Assembly: GCA_002256485.1 (NCBI GenBank)
Contig: NNSG01000013.1
Location: 1-48,147, forward strand
DNA: 48,147 nucleotides
Reading direction: 5' to 3'
DNA from: Fidelibacterota bacterium 408169
Lineage (GTDB): Bacteria > Fidelibacterota > Marinisomatia > Marinisomatales > TCS55
Part shown: piece by piece, positions 13,912 to 23,570 of the stretch
Numbering within the stretch: position 1 is the stretch's first letter
Layout of the letters: each line of letters begins with the position of its first letter
The notes under the pieces: generated by a model
Database searches by the model: none
Seen by the model: only the letters and a program-made list of their open reading frames with translations
What the model was told of the DNA's origin: nothing
Translations under genes and position numbers: made by a program

Positions 13912-15300
13912 TTATTGAAATTTTATTCCTGTATTATCTTGCGCTTTTGTTAACATGTTTTTTGCAATTTGATTATGGGTTTTTGCTAATGATGTTTCAT
14001 CTATTTTTGTTTTACCATTTTTAATTTGAATCTTTCCGTTCACAATTAAATAATCAACTGGAGTTGTTCGAACAGAAAATACAAGGGATGCCAATGGGTC
14101 CGATAAACCACCTGCGTACTCCAACCCTCCAAGCGAAAACAGTGCAATATCGGCTTGTTTCCCAGTAGACAATTGGCCTATGTCATCACGCCCGAGCACA
14201 GATGCTCCACCACGTGTTGCCATCCATAACACATCTCTTGCCGTTAGCCAATACTTTTCATCACGAAGACGGGAAATCATCATTGCATTCCGAATTTCCA
14301 TGAGAATATTCCCCGCATCATTTGACGCAGAGCCATCAACACCAAGGCTAACTTTTACCCCTTTGTTCAACATTTCTTTTATTCGTGCTATCCCGCTCCC
14401 CAAGCGCATATTCGATGTAGGGCAGTGACTCATCCCTGTACCCGTATCTGCCATCCTTTGGATTTCTTCATCATTTAAATGTATCGCATGGGCATACCAG
14501 GCATTGGAGTTCATCCAACCCAGTTTATCCGCATAAATAGCGGGACGATCACCATATTGTTCGATACAAAATGCTTCTTCATCTAACGTTTCTGCAAGAT
14601 GAGTATGTATCTGTAACCCATTGGCTATAGCAAATTCTGCGGTGGACTTCATGAGTTCTGGTGTCACCGAAAAGGGTGAGCAAGGCGCTAATGAAATTCG
14701 AGTCATGGCACCATCTGAATCATCATGGTATTTTGATAATAACCGTTCCGTATCTTTCTGTATTTTTTCTTCAGTTTGAACCGTATCGTCCGGTGGTAAA
14801 CCACCTTTTGATTTCCCCAAAGACATTGACCCTCTAGTTGGTTGGAATCGGGCTCCCAATTCTATCGCACTGCCGATTTCAGCATCAATAAGTTCATCGC
14901 TTGTATGATGGGGGAATAAATATAAATGGTCAGAACTAGTTGTTGTTCCGGATTTCATCAATTCCAATAACCCCGTTTTTGTACTCACAGATACCGCTTC
15001 AGCTGTTAACTCTCGCCATACTTCATAATGATTGGACAACCAACTGAATAAGGGCTGATTTTGCATTAAAGGAATATTTCGCGTTAATGATTGATATAAA
15101 TGATGGTGTGTATTTACAAATCCAGGTAATACAACCATACCAGAAGCATCAATAAATTCATCTGCTTGCACATCTATTCCCTCCGACCCCAAGGAAAGAA
15201 TTTTATCATCTTCAATCAGAATGTGACCGCCGGAATATTCGTCTAATGAGTCATTCATCGTGGCAACAGCCAATGGATTTTGGATTAAAATTCTGCTCAT
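13912..15300 (-). CDS. 8-oxoguanine deaminase-like amidohydrolase
   Basis: The 462-residue TIM-barrel amidohydrolase (COG0402 type) shows the complete mononuclear metal site: H65 and H67 in NTHHHLYQSL, H232/H234 in HTHLAET, H271/H274 in HAIHL and D322 in GVDGSASND. The segment RGSMSLGKSKGGLPPDD (156-172) is characteristic of 8-oxoguanine deaminases and related hydroxy-triazine aminohydrolases and is not found in ordinary guanine deaminases. The predicted reaction is 8-oxoguanine to urate plus ammonia. It overlaps ygfK by 4 nt. A different aminopurine substrate is possible, but metal ligands and context make a purine deaminase likely. Confidence 0.8.
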   Translation of the reverse strand: MSRILIQNPLAVATMNDSLDEYSGGHILIEDDKILSLGSEGIDVQADEFIDASGMVVLPGFVNTHHHLYQSLTRNIPLMQNQPLFSWLSNHYEVWRELTAEAVSVSTKTGLLELMKSGTTTSSDHLYLFPHHTSDELIDAEIGSAIELGARFQPTRGSMSLGKSKGGLPPDDTVQTEEKIQKDTERLLSKYHDDSDGAMTRISLAPCSPFSVTPELMKSTAEFAIANGLQIHTHLAETLDEEAFCIEQYGDRPAIYADKLGWMNSNAWYAHAIHLNDEEIQRMADTGTGMSHCPTSNMRLGSGIARIKEMLNKGVKVSLGVDGSASNDAGNILMEIRNAMMISRLRDEKYWLTARDVLWMATRGGASVLGRDDIGQLSTGKQADIALFSLGGLEYAGGLSDPLASLVFSVRTTPVDYLIVNGKIQIKNGKTKIDETSLAKTHNQIAKNMLTKAQDNTGIKFQ

Positions 15301-18300
15301 GATATTCCTGAAATTAGTAATGGGTACTCATGAAGATTTTCGAATAACGAAATCATTTCCGCTAAATGAGTTAATGTTGTATTCGTGTTCCCATTTAAAA
15401 AGTCCGCTGATAATATTTCAAAATTTGAAGAATCTAATTGAATATCAATCACTTCAGATTTATATCTGTATCGTCCGTCACGCATCGTTAAAGATGATTC
15501 CACGCCACCTGATTTTGAATAGAGAGAGTTTCCATCCATCCAATACCCATTTCCTTCTTTTTCGTATGTTATTTTTGAAAGATAAAATTGGGGCTTTGTT
15601 TTATAGGGGTCACCAGAGGTTGGGCAAAATGTCGTGCAATTCCCGCATTCATTACAAAAGTCTCCAATGTTCAAAATTTGTGGTTCTTGAGCCAATACAA
15701 ATGTATCTTTTTGTGCTGCTGAAAATCCAGATTCTGTTTTGGATACAGAATAAACAGGGTAGGATTTTGGTAATGCCATGTAGGATAGAAGCGCCAGATT
15801 CGGACAAACACTAACGCAAACATCACAGACTTCATCACAATAGAGACAACGGTCTGCCTCTGCCATTGCTTCTTCTTTAGTTAATGTGCGCGTAACCAAA
15901 TCAAAATTGATGCGGTCATCCGGGGCCAAATGGGGTGTCGAAAGTCCATATTCACGAAAGGCTAATTTCTGTTGGTATTCTTCCTTTTTTAACCTCAAGC
16001 CATTTGATTCAATTTCATTACTGGATTGGCCAAATACTTTCATCATATTTAGAGCTGCATTCCGTCCATCCCCTATTGCATTAATGACCGAAGACGCTCC
16101 ACGAACAACATCACCACCGGCAAAAACATTTTGAATCTTTGTTTCATTTGTTTCCGGATTAACGCGTAAATCATCCCAAGATAAGAAATCAAAGGCAATA
16201 TCCTGCCCGATAGATGGGATAATCGTATCAAATTCCAAATCAAACTTGGACCCTTCAATTTTCACAGGTTGAGCACGGCCACTATCATCTACATCTCCCA
16301 ATTCCATCCGAGAGCAATTCAAATACACACTGCCATTACCATTAGAATAGATTTTTTCCGGAGCTGTTAATTCTTCTAATGTGATGCCTTCATCTAATGC
16401 AGCAACAATTTCTTCTACATCAGCTGGCATTTCTTTCATGGTTCGTCGATAAACAATGGTCACATCTGCCCCTAATCTTCGGGAAGTTCTGGCCGCATCC
16501 ATAGCCGTATTTCCACCACCAATTACCGCAACTCGATTCCCAATATTATCCATTTCATTGCGCCGGACTTTAGATAAAAAGGATAAGGGTTCTATCACAT
16601 TTGGAAGCAATTCACCTTCTATGTTTAACTTTTTATTATTTTGAGCTCCCGCACCAAGATATATAGAATCGTAATCTCGCTGAAGTATTTCAAACTGTTT
16701 TTTATCAATAGATGAGTTATATTGGATATCCACGCCTACAGACTTCACCAAATCAATATCGTTCTTTATACTTTCGTCTTTCAATCTAAAAACAGGAATT
16801 GCATCTGATACCATTCCGCCGGAGAATGGTTTTGCTTCAAGAATGTCAACCTTGAATCCTTCCATAGCTAAAAAATAAGCGCAGGAAAGTCCGGATGGTC
16901 CTGCTCCCACAATGGCAATTTTCTTACCATTGAATGCTTTTGGTATAACCTGAACATCATTACTGTTCTCCTGGGCGAATCGTTTTATTTCTCGAATGAG
17001 CAATGTACTGTCCATATTATGTCGGGTACATTTTTGTTGGCATAAATGATCACAAACTGAACCTGTTACACCAGGCATTGAATTAGTATTTAAAATCGTT
17101 TTATACGCACTATTAAAATCACCTTTAGCGACATGGTGTATATATTCAGGAATTTCTTGGTCTGTGGCACAATTTTCCATACAGGGTGCAGAGACACAAT
17201 CATAGGGTGTTAATGTTCGTTGTGTTTTTATGGAATCAAAATGTTTATTGTCTTTATGATAGGCAAAATTATCCAGTACTTCTTCCGCATATTGATATAA
17301 TTTTTCTAATCCAGCATCTGTTACGTTTGAAGAATGGGTATCGGCTAAAATGAATTCATCGATTGTTGTTGCACCTTTTTCTATGAAACGAGACTTGATT
17401 TCATGCAAATATTGCGCAAGTCGTGTATATCCTCCCGGCTTTAAAATATCTGTACAAACAGTAATTGGTTTAATATTGGCAGCTAACACATCTGAAACAT
17501 TAAATGCATCCATCCCAGCAGAGAATGAAATGTCCAATTGCCCATCAAATTCATTCTGGAGTTTTGCTGCAACATTGATGCTGATAGGGTGAAGAGATCG
17601 ACCACTCATATACATCATTTTTTCATGTTCTGGGAAGATAGGTTTATGATTTTGGACTTCCAATGTATTCGTCAATTTCAATCCAAAATCAACGCCGTTT
17701 TCTGTCGCTTTTTTCTGCAAGTTTCGAATCAGATTAACACCATCTGGATACTTTAAATCATGTCCAAATGCTTCATCAGGAACTATGACATCTTTGTAAC
17801 CCAAATGTTGATTTAAAATGTCACGTAATTGATCTGGTCCTAATAATGTCGGATTAAGCTTGACTGTTGTATGATATTTTCTCTCTTCAATCAAATAAGT
17901 AGCGATTGCTTCAATTTCATCCGGTGGACATCCATGCATTGTGGATAATGTTAAATTATTAGATAATTGGGCTGGAATATTTAGATTTTTCACATTTGGA
18001 TAAATGGTAGAAATGGCATCAAGTCTTTTATCTAATTCAACTTGACCATTTTCTATTAAATCAAGGAAACCCTGCACATTTGCATTTTTCACACCAGCTA
18101 AATCATAACCAGCGCTCATATTAAAAAGCCCTCCCAACTCTGAATCTAATCCCCAACCGTATTTATCTTTCAAAATATGAATCACAATCCACGCATTTAA
18201 ATATTCAGAATAAGATTGATGTAACTTTAATTCTTGTGACCATTCACAATTATAGCCTTCGTCCTGCATATCGATACATGGTTTGGAAACTTCTAATTCG

Positions 18301-18569
18301 TCTAAAGTTTGTATTGTTTTGAGTTCTATATACCTTGCGCCCAATAGCCACGATAAAATAATATTTTGAGACATTTGAGTATGGGGGCCAGCAGCAACAC
18401 CAATGGGTGTTTCCATAAGCTGACCATATCGGTTCATCCGGAAAACATCATCTTCCTTTGGAATAAAAAATAAATCCTTTGTAACTCCAAAAATGGTTCC
18501 TTGTTTTTCTTCTTCAAAAACCCATTTTAACAAATGGCCTAATTCAATAGGATATAGTTTATCCGACAT
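15297..18569 (-). CDS. ygfK: YgfK, multidomain FAD/iron-sulfur oxidoreductase
   Basis: The 1090-residue protein matches YgfK ('putative selenate reductase subunit'). Residues 1-450 form a dihydroorotate/dihydropyrimidine dehydrogenase-like barrel (PIGVAAGPHTQMSQN, TLSTMHGCPPDEIEAIA). About 455-530 is a GltD-like iron-sulfur segment (CVSAPCMENCATDQ, CQQKCTRHN). About 545-850 is the FAD/NAD(P)-binding pair (KIAIVGAGPSGLSCAYFLA and AVIGGGNTAMDAARTSRRLG). The C-terminus carries ferredoxin-type 4Fe-4S cysteines (CLYCDEVCDVCVSVCP and CNECGNCTTFCP). The layout resembles dihydropyrimidine dehydrogenase, which suggests NAD(P)H-dependent reduction of a purine or pyrimidine-type ring. It overlaps genes on both sides. 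The true substrate in this organism is inferred, not shown. Confidence 0.9.
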   Translation of the reverse strand: MSDKLYPIELGHLLKWVFEEEKQGTIFGVTKDLFFIPKEDDVFRMNRYGQLMETPIGVAAGPHTQMSQNIILSWLLGARYIELKTIQTLDELEVSKPCIDMQDEGYNCEWSQELKLHQSYSEYLNAWIVIHILKDKYGWGLDSELGGLFNMSAGYDLAGVKNANVQGFLDLIENGQVELDKRLDAISTIYPNVKNLNIPAQLSNNLTLSTMHGCPPDEIEAIATYLIEERKYHTTVKLNPTLLGPDQLRDILNQHLGYKDVIVPDEAFGHDLKYPDGVNLIRNLQKKATENGVDFGLKLTNTLEVQNHKPIFPEHEKMMYMSGRSLHPISINVAAKLQNEFDGQLDISFSAGMDAFNVSDVLAANIKPITVCTDILKPGGYTRLAQYLHEIKSRFIEKGATTIDEFILADTHSSNVTDAGLEKLYQYAEEVLDNFAYHKDNKHFDSIKTQRTLTPYDCVSAPCMENCATDQEIPEYIHHVAKGDFNSAYKTILNTNSMPGVTGSVCDHLCQQKCTRHNMDSTLLIREIKRFAQENSNDVQVIPKAFNGKKIAIVGAGPSGLSCAYFLAMEGFKVDILEAKPFSGGMVSDAIPVFRLKDESIKNDIDLVKSVGVDIQYNSSIDKKQFEILQRDYDSIYLGAGAQNNKKLNIEGELLPNVIEPLSFLSKVRRNEMDNIGNRVAVIGGGNTAMDAARTSRRLGADVTIVYRRTMKEMPADVEEIVAALDEGITLEELTAPEKIYSNGNGSVYLNCSRMELGDVDDSGRAQPVKIEGSKFDLEFDTIIPSIGQDIAFDFLSWDDLRVNPETNETKIQNVFAGGDVVRGASSVINAIGDGRNAALNMMKVFGQSSNEIESNGLRLKKEEYQQKLAFREYGLSTPHLAPDDRINFDLVTRTLTKEEAMAEADRCLYCDEVCDVCVSVCPNLALLSYMALPKSYPVYSVSKTESGFSAAQKDTFVLAQEPQILNIGDFCNECGNCTTFCPTSGDPYKTKPQFYLSKITYEKEGNGYWMDGNSLYSKSGGVESSLTMRDGRYRYKSEVIDIQLDSSNFEILSADFLNGNTNTTLTHLAEMISLFENLHEYPLLISGIS

Positions 18570-19389
18570 AAATTTCCTTGATTGTAAATTTTAAAACATT
18601 TTTCAACACAGAGCGTCTATAGTTCGAAGATGCGCGAATATCATCAATAGGCGATATATCGTTATCGACTAATTGAATGGATTCATCTACATTATTTCCA
18701 TCGCATAGGGCGTTTGCAAATGTTGTTAAAGATGCCACTGTGGGTGCAACTGAACCGGCAGCAATTTTTAATGACTTCCAACGACCGTTACCATCTAACT
18801 CATAAGCAATTGCAAAATTTATCACTGAAATGGCCATTGATTGCCGTAATCCTAATTTGTAGAAAATGGATTTTTCATTTGATTTTGGTAAAATGATATT
18901 AATTACTATTTCGTCTTTTTTTAAAGCTGTCTGCCCAACACCTGTAATAAATTTTTGAATAGAAATTCTCTTTTTCCCCTTTGATCCGGCTATTTCTATG
19001 ACAGCATTATAGACATACAAACTGGGAATTAAATCACCTGCTGGAGATGCATTGCAAATATTTCCGCCAATGGTGGCTCTATGTCTGATTTGAACACCAG
19101 CAAACTCTCTGGCAGATTGTGATAAGGCAGAAAATTCTTGTTGTATAATTGGGTCTATTTTCAACTCTTGAATTGTGGTTAATGCACCTATAATTATTTC
19201 TTTGTCAGAATATTGAATACTATTCAATTCATTCATTTTTTTAATATCAACCAACACTTTTGGCTTTATGGATGAATCACTCTGCCACCTGGGTAAAATA
19301 TCTGTTCCACCAGCTAAAATGGATATATTATCATGGGCTTGACAATATTTATTGAATTCTTTCAATGTTGTGGGAGCGTAATAAATCAT
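18559..19389 (-). CDS. FAD-binding subunit of a xanthine dehydrogenase-type enzyme
   Basis: The 276-residue subunit has a canonical first FAD loop (ILAGGTDILPRW, residues 24-35) and second FAD motif (IRHRATIGGNICNASPAGDLIPSL), then the CO-dehydrogenase flavoprotein C-terminal domain. Length is normal. It overlaps the preceding iron-sulfur gene by 4 nt and ygfK by 11 nt. It is the standard electron-exit subunit of molybdenum hydroxylases, similar to YgfM/XdhB. Its molybdenum partner is probably the subunit at 26168-28423, which is 6.8 kb upstream in the same operon, although pairing with the second large subunit or with YgfK cannot be excluded. Confidence 0.88.
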   Translation of the reverse strand: MIYYAPTTLKEFNKYCQAHDNISILAGGTDILPRWQSDSSIKPKVLVDIKKMNELNSIQYSDKEIIIGALTTIQELKIDPIIQQEFSALSQSAREFAGVQIRHRATIGGNICNASPAGDLIPSLYVYNAVIEIAGSKGKKRISIQKFITGVGQTALKKDEIVINIILPKSNEKSIFYKLGLRQSMAISVINFAIAYELDGNGRWKSLKIAAGSVAPTVASLTTFANALCDGNNVDESIQLVDNDISPIDDIRASSNYRRSVLKNVLKFTIKEIYVG

Positions 19390-19859
19390 GAAGTTTCACT
19401 CACAGATTCTATAGCATCAACTATTTTTTGATAGCCTGTACATCTACATATATTTCCAGACAAATCTTCTTTTATTGTATCTCTGCTTGGCTTCTCATGA
19501 TCTTTTATGATTTGTTCTCCCGATAAAACCATTCCAGGGATACAATAACCACATTGAACAGAATGATGATCTACAAATGCTTCCTGCATTTGATTTAGGT
19601 TGCCAACATCTGAAAGCCCTTCAATAGTGGTAATTTTTGAACCATTAACCTCTACCGCAAGAATAAGACAAGAGTTTACAGTCTTTCCATTTAATACAAC
19701 TGTGCAAGCTCCACATTCCCCTTCACCACAAACTTCTTTAGCCCCAGTTAAATCCAATTCATACCGCAAAAAGTCCAGTAACCTCATTTCAGGAGACACA
19801 TCCGCAGTGATAGTTTGGCCATTCACCTTACACGATATTGGATATGGTTGATTAATCAT
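19386..19859 (-). CDS. [2Fe-2S] subunit of a xanthine dehydrogenase-type enzyme
   Basis: This 157-residue protein has all eight cluster ligands: C44, C49, C52 (VCGEGECGACTV) and C64 (NSC) for the ferredoxin-like cluster, and C103, C106, C138, C140 (QCGYCIPGM, ICRCTGY) for the helical cluster. It is the normal counterpart of the modified subunit at 12671-13132. It carries electrons from the molybdenum site to the FAD subunit, whose gene overlaps its 3' end by 4 nt. Length and motifs match XdhC/CoxS-like subunits. Confidence 0.92.
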   Translation of the reverse strand: MINQPYPISCKVNGQTITADVSPEMRLLDFLRYELDLTGAKEVCGEGECGACTVVLNGKTVNSCLILAVEVNGSKITTIEGLSDVGNLNQMQEAFVDHHSVQCGYCIPGMVLSGEQIIKDHEKPSRDTIKEDLSGNICRCTGYQKIVDAIESVSETS

Positions 19860-19863
19860 TAGA

Positions 19864-21090
19864 TTAATTCCAATGTTCTTTAAATGATTCTAAATTTGGC
19901 GAAATTGCTGCGGGTATTTTTATCAAATTTTGAGCGGCTTTAATGTCTTTCAATCCTGTACCCGTCACTAAAACAACCACTCGTTCGTCTGCTGAAACTA
20001 ATTCTTGATGGATCGATTTCACCAGCCCGGCAAATCCGGTTGCTGCAGCAGGTTCAGCAAATATACCAGAAGATTTAGCCAAAACATGTTGTGCATCCAA
20101 AATAGCGTCATCAGACACATTAATACCCGCTCCATTTGATTCCTTTACGGCACGTATTGCCTTTAATCCATCTCTGGGTAAATCAACAGAAATACTGTCT
20201 GCAATTGTACTTGCATTCACTGCGGATAATGTACCCGTGGATAAAGCGTTTACAATGGCCGAAGAACCATTCGATTGAACGGCATGAATTTTGGGTATTT
20301 TTTCAATCCAGCCTAATTTAAGTAAATCATAAAATCCCTTATAAACACCACCGATAATGCACCCATCACCTACAGGGACAAATACATGATCCGGGATTTG
20401 CCAATTCAATTGTTCTGCAATTTCCAAGGAGACCGTTTTTTTACCTTCGGATAATATGGGATTAATTCCCGTACTGCGTGAATACCAACCAGTGTCTTCT
20501 ACCACTTTTGTAGACAAATCAAAGGCATCATCATAACTTCCATCCACTGGGAATAATTTTGCACCATATTGCAAAATTTGAGTGAGTTTTGCTTCTGGAG
20601 CTGATGATGGAGCAAAAATAACTGCTTCCATATCATGTTGGGCAGATAAGCACGCTAATGATGCAGCTGCATTCCCTGTAGAAGCGGCAACCATTGTTTC
20701 TTGACCCATTTCTTTTGCATGTTGAATTCCGACTTCCGTTGCCCTATCCTTCAATGATCCAGATGGGTTTCGAGTATCATCTTTTAACCACAATCCTTTG
20801 ATTCCAAATGATTGAGCCAATGGCTCTGATTGAATTAACGGTGTACCACCTACTTGGATGGTTGTGTTAAAAGGTTGACTAAATACAGGTAATAGTGGAA
20901 GGTATCTCCAAATGGATCGTTCAGAATTTTTGAATAATTCATCTTTGGACCACATTCTACTAATGGCACTATAATCATAAACTACATCCAGATTTTCACC
21001 ACACGCATGACATGTATAATGAAAATGCTCCGCTGAAGATAATTCTCCGCAAGAGACACATTTTAATCCAATATAGTTTGTTGTTTCCAT
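19864..21090 (-). CDS. Threonine synthase-like PLP enzyme
   Basis: This 408-residue fold-type II PLP enzyme has an N-terminal zinc ribbon (C11, C14, C27, C30) as in one class of threonine synthases. The Schiff-base lysine is K114 in NPSGSLKDRA. The AASTGNAAASLA loop and VPVGDGCIIGG phosphate-binding turn follow, with VLVTGTGLKD near the C-terminus. Ordinary threonine synthase is the family baseline, but its place between a cysteine-synthase-like gene and an iron-sulfur subunit in a purine operon suggests beta-elimination on a purine-derived amino acid such as diaminopropionate, the job of YgeX in other clusters. That role is inference; sequence alone does not separate the two. Confidence 0.75.
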   Translation of the reverse strand: METTNYIGLKCVSCGELSSAEHFHYTCHACGENLDVVYDYSAISRMWSKDELFKNSERSIWRYLPLLPVFSQPFNTTIQVGGTPLIQSEPLAQSFGIKGLWLKDDTRNPSGSLKDRATEVGIQHAKEMGQETMVAASTGNAAASLACLSAQHDMEAVIFAPSSAPEAKLTQILQYGAKLFPVDGSYDDAFDLSTKVVEDTGWYSRSTGINPILSEGKKTVSLEIAEQLNWQIPDHVFVPVGDGCIIGGVYKGFYDLLKLGWIEKIPKIHAVQSNGSSAIVNALSTGTLSAVNASTIADSISVDLPRDGLKAIRAVKESNGAGINVSDDAILDAQHVLAKSSGIFAEPAAATGFAGLVKSIHQELVSADERVVVLVTGTGLKDIKAAQNLIKIPAAISPNLESFKEHWN

Positions 21091-21129
21091 TAACTTGTTT
21101 TATTTAGCGTTTCATTGCGACTTTTTCGG

Positions 21130-22596
21130 CTAAACATATTCCTTTGCTAAACCAGTTTTTTCATTGAATTCAGTTATCATTTCATCCCACATATCTTGTT
21201 GGTTAAATGACTCGCTCCAATAGGTATCATCATACCATTGAGCATCCAACTCTTCAACCGTTTTACCTTGCTGCTCAATCCATGTGAAATATTTCAAATT
21301 ATGCATTCGTTTTTTATCATAATAAGATAATTCCATCACACCTTCTGAATCCAGCCCCATAAGTTTTGCTTCAAAATCAACCGCTGCACTTTGTGTGGAA
21401 TAATTACCATGTTTTTGACGCTCTTCAACCAGGCGTGATCCATACATTTCCATTGAATCTGTACCAACAGTGAATACAGTATCATTTTCATTAAATTCAT
21501 AATATTTAGCCATTTTGATGGCACCTGCAAGATTAGCAATACCAGAAATACCTAATAGATGAAGTTTCTCAACAACATCAGAATCAACACCTTGCTCTTT
21601 CAAAAAGTCTAATCCTGTTGGTTCATTAAACAGACGCATAAGATTTATAGAAATATTGTCATCAATACCGATAACCATATCCATATTTTTCATATTATGG
21701 ATCCAAGGTACATGCTTATCACCAATACCTTCGATACGATGAGCACCATACCCATTATAAAGCAATGTGGGGCATTGGAGCGCTTCTCCAGCAGCAATTT
21801 TCATTGACGGGAATTTTGTTCGAAGATAATCTCCAGCACCCAATGTGCCAGCAGAGCCTTGAGTCAAAAACAAACCACTGAATTTTGAATCATTCGTTTT
21901 ATTCTGCTCATACACATCTTCCAACGCACCACCTGTCACATGGTAATGCCAAAACGGATTTGAGATTTCTTCAAACTGATTTAAAACAACTAAATCTTCA
22001 CCACGTTCAGCCTTTAATGCTTTTGTTCTATCATAAATTTCTTTCACATTACTTTCACTACCAGGAGTCCGATGAACTTCAGACCCAATATCTTCCAACC
22101 AATCAAATCGTTCTTTACTCATTTCTTCTGGTAAAACAGATACAGAACCACAACCCAATAATGCTGAATTGAATGAACCACCCCGACAATAATTCCCAGT
22201 TGAAGGCCATAGAGCTTTTTGATGCGTTGGATCAAATTCACCTGTAATCAGCCTTTGGACTAATGGACCAAATGTAGCGCCAACTTTATGAGCTCCTGTT
22301 GGAAAATATTTTCCTAAAAGAACAAAAATACGAGCTTTAACCCCTGTTAATTCTTTAGGAACTTCTAAATAATTTGCATTTCCAAATCCACCACCAGATG
22401 GGACTGGTTCATTTTTCCATGTGATGCGGAATAAATTTCGCGGATTAACATCCCATAAACCAATACCAGATAATTCATCTTTAATTTTGTCCGGTATGAG
22501 TTCAGGATTTTTCATTTGTTTGTATGTAGGGAGTAATACATTTCGTTCCCGACATTGATTAATTGTATTATCTAATACTTTTTCATTTATGTTCAT
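21130..22596 (-). CDS. PLP-dependent enzyme of the cysteine synthase/TrpB-like fold
   Basis: This 488-residue protein has fold-type II PLP features: a lysine in PTGAHKVGATFG (K104) as the likely Schiff base, the STGNYCRGGSFNS loop that holds the substrate carboxylate, and GSAGTLGAGDYL as the phosphate cup. It is longer than cysteine synthase (about 310) with extended N- and C-terminal parts. It lies 10 nt after the carbamate kinase gene with an AAAGGA site. Similar proteins are annotated simply as PLP-dependent subunit-beta-like and occur next to YgeW-type genes. It could catalyse elimination or replacement on a small amino acid; the substrate is unknown. Confidence 0.7.
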   Translation of the reverse strand: MNINEKVLDNTINQCRERNVLLPTYKQMKNPELIPDKIKDELSGIGLWDVNPRNLFRITWKNEPVPSGGGFGNANYLEVPKELTGVKARIFVLLGKYFPTGAHKVGATFGPLVQRLITGEFDPTHQKALWPSTGNYCRGGSFNSALLGCGSVSVLPEEMSKERFDWLEDIGSEVHRTPGSESNVKEIYDRTKALKAERGEDLVVLNQFEEISNPFWHYHVTGGALEDVYEQNKTNDSKFSGLFLTQGSAGTLGAGDYLRTKFPSMKIAAGEALQCPTLLYNGYGAHRIEGIGDKHVPWIHNMKNMDMVIGIDDNISINLMRLFNEPTGLDFLKEQGVDSDVVEKLHLLGISGIANLAGAIKMAKYYEFNENDTVFTVGTDSMEMYGSRLVEERQKHGNYSTQSAAVDFEAKLMGLDSEGVMELSYYDKKRMHNLKYFTWIEQQGKTVEELDAQWYDDTYWSESFNQQDMWDEMITEFNEKTGLAKEYV

Positions 22597-22606
22597 TTTT
22601 TGTCCT

Positions 22607-23569
22607 TTAATTCAATATTATTTCTGTACCTGAATCACCGTTTAAGGCAGATAAGGCATTATTGATTGATGTTATAATTGCTCTTTCTCCCCCATTTTTA
22701 ACAAAATCAATGCAAGCTCTCACTTTCGGCGCCATACTTCCTTCAGGAAATTGGCCATCCGCTAAATACTCATTTGCTTCTTCAATTGTCATTTGGCGAA
22801 CTGGCTTTTCATTTTCTTTTCCATAGTTGATATAAACATGATCGACATCCGTTAGTACGAGGAATATATCGCCATCAACTACTTGAGCTAATTTCATTCC
22901 AGCCATATCTTTATCAATGACAGCTTCGATGCCAACTAATTCTCCATTTGGCTGTTTCATGACAGGAATTCCACCGCCACCTGATGTAATAACAATGACG
23001 CGTTTTCCTACCAGCGTGCGAATAACTTTTGCTTCAACAAGTCCAATGGGTGCGGGAGATGGCACAACTCGTCGCCAATTTTTATCCGTCCCAGATCGTG
23101 CTTCTTTTACAATATATCCTTTATATTTTTCAAGCTCTTTCGCTTCTTCTTCTGTGTAGAATGGACCAACCGGTTTGGATGGATCCTGAAAATCTGGATC
23201 ATTCTTGTCCACAATCATTTGTGTAATAAGTGATGCGATGGGAATTTCCCTTCCGTCGCGACGAAATGCATTTTGTAGTTGGTTTTGAAACATATACCCA
23301 ATTTCACCTTGTGTCATAGCATCCACCACATCTAAAGGCATAGAAGGAACTAATTTGCTCCCTTCTTCTTGCTGAATTAACAAATTTCCAGCTTGGGGGC
23401 CATTTCCATGAGTCAAGACCATCAAATAGTCCTGTTGGTTCATTTTCACCAATTGTTCACAAGAAATTGCAACATTGCGGAATTGGTCTTCAGCAGTCCC
23501 AATTTCACCAGACTTTTTAATGGCATTGCCACCTAAAGCAATAACAACCAGCTTTTTACCGTTAATCAT
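22607..23569 (-). CDS. arcC: Carbamate kinase
   Basis: The 320-residue enzyme is full length for the family. Motifs include VIALGGNAIKK (residues 9-19), LTHGNGPQAGN (52-62), and the ITSGGGGIPV nucleotide-site loop. It converts carbamoyl phosphate plus ADP to ATP plus carbamate. It starts 1 nt after the ygeW stop codon, so the two steps (release of carbamoyl phosphate by a carbamoyltransferase and recovery of ATP) are directly linked, as in other fermentative purine/allantoin clusters. Soluble cytoplasmic enzyme. Confidence 0.95.
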   Translation of the reverse strand: MINGKKLVVIALGGNAIKKSGEIGTAEDQFRNVAISCEQLVKMNQQDYLMVLTHGNGPQAGNLLIQQEEGSKLVPSMPLDVVDAMTQGEIGYMFQNQLQNAFRRDGREIPIASLITQMIVDKNDPDFQDPSKPVGPFYTEEEAKELEKYKGYIVKEARSGTDKNWRRVVPSPAPIGLVEAKVIRTLVGKRVIVITSGGGGIPVMKQPNGELVGIEAVIDKDMAGMKLAQVVDGDIFLVLTDVDHVYINYGKENEKPVRQMTIEEANEYLADGQFPEGSMAPKVRACIDFVKNGGERAIITSINNALSALNGDSGTEIILN

Positions 23570-23570
23570 T

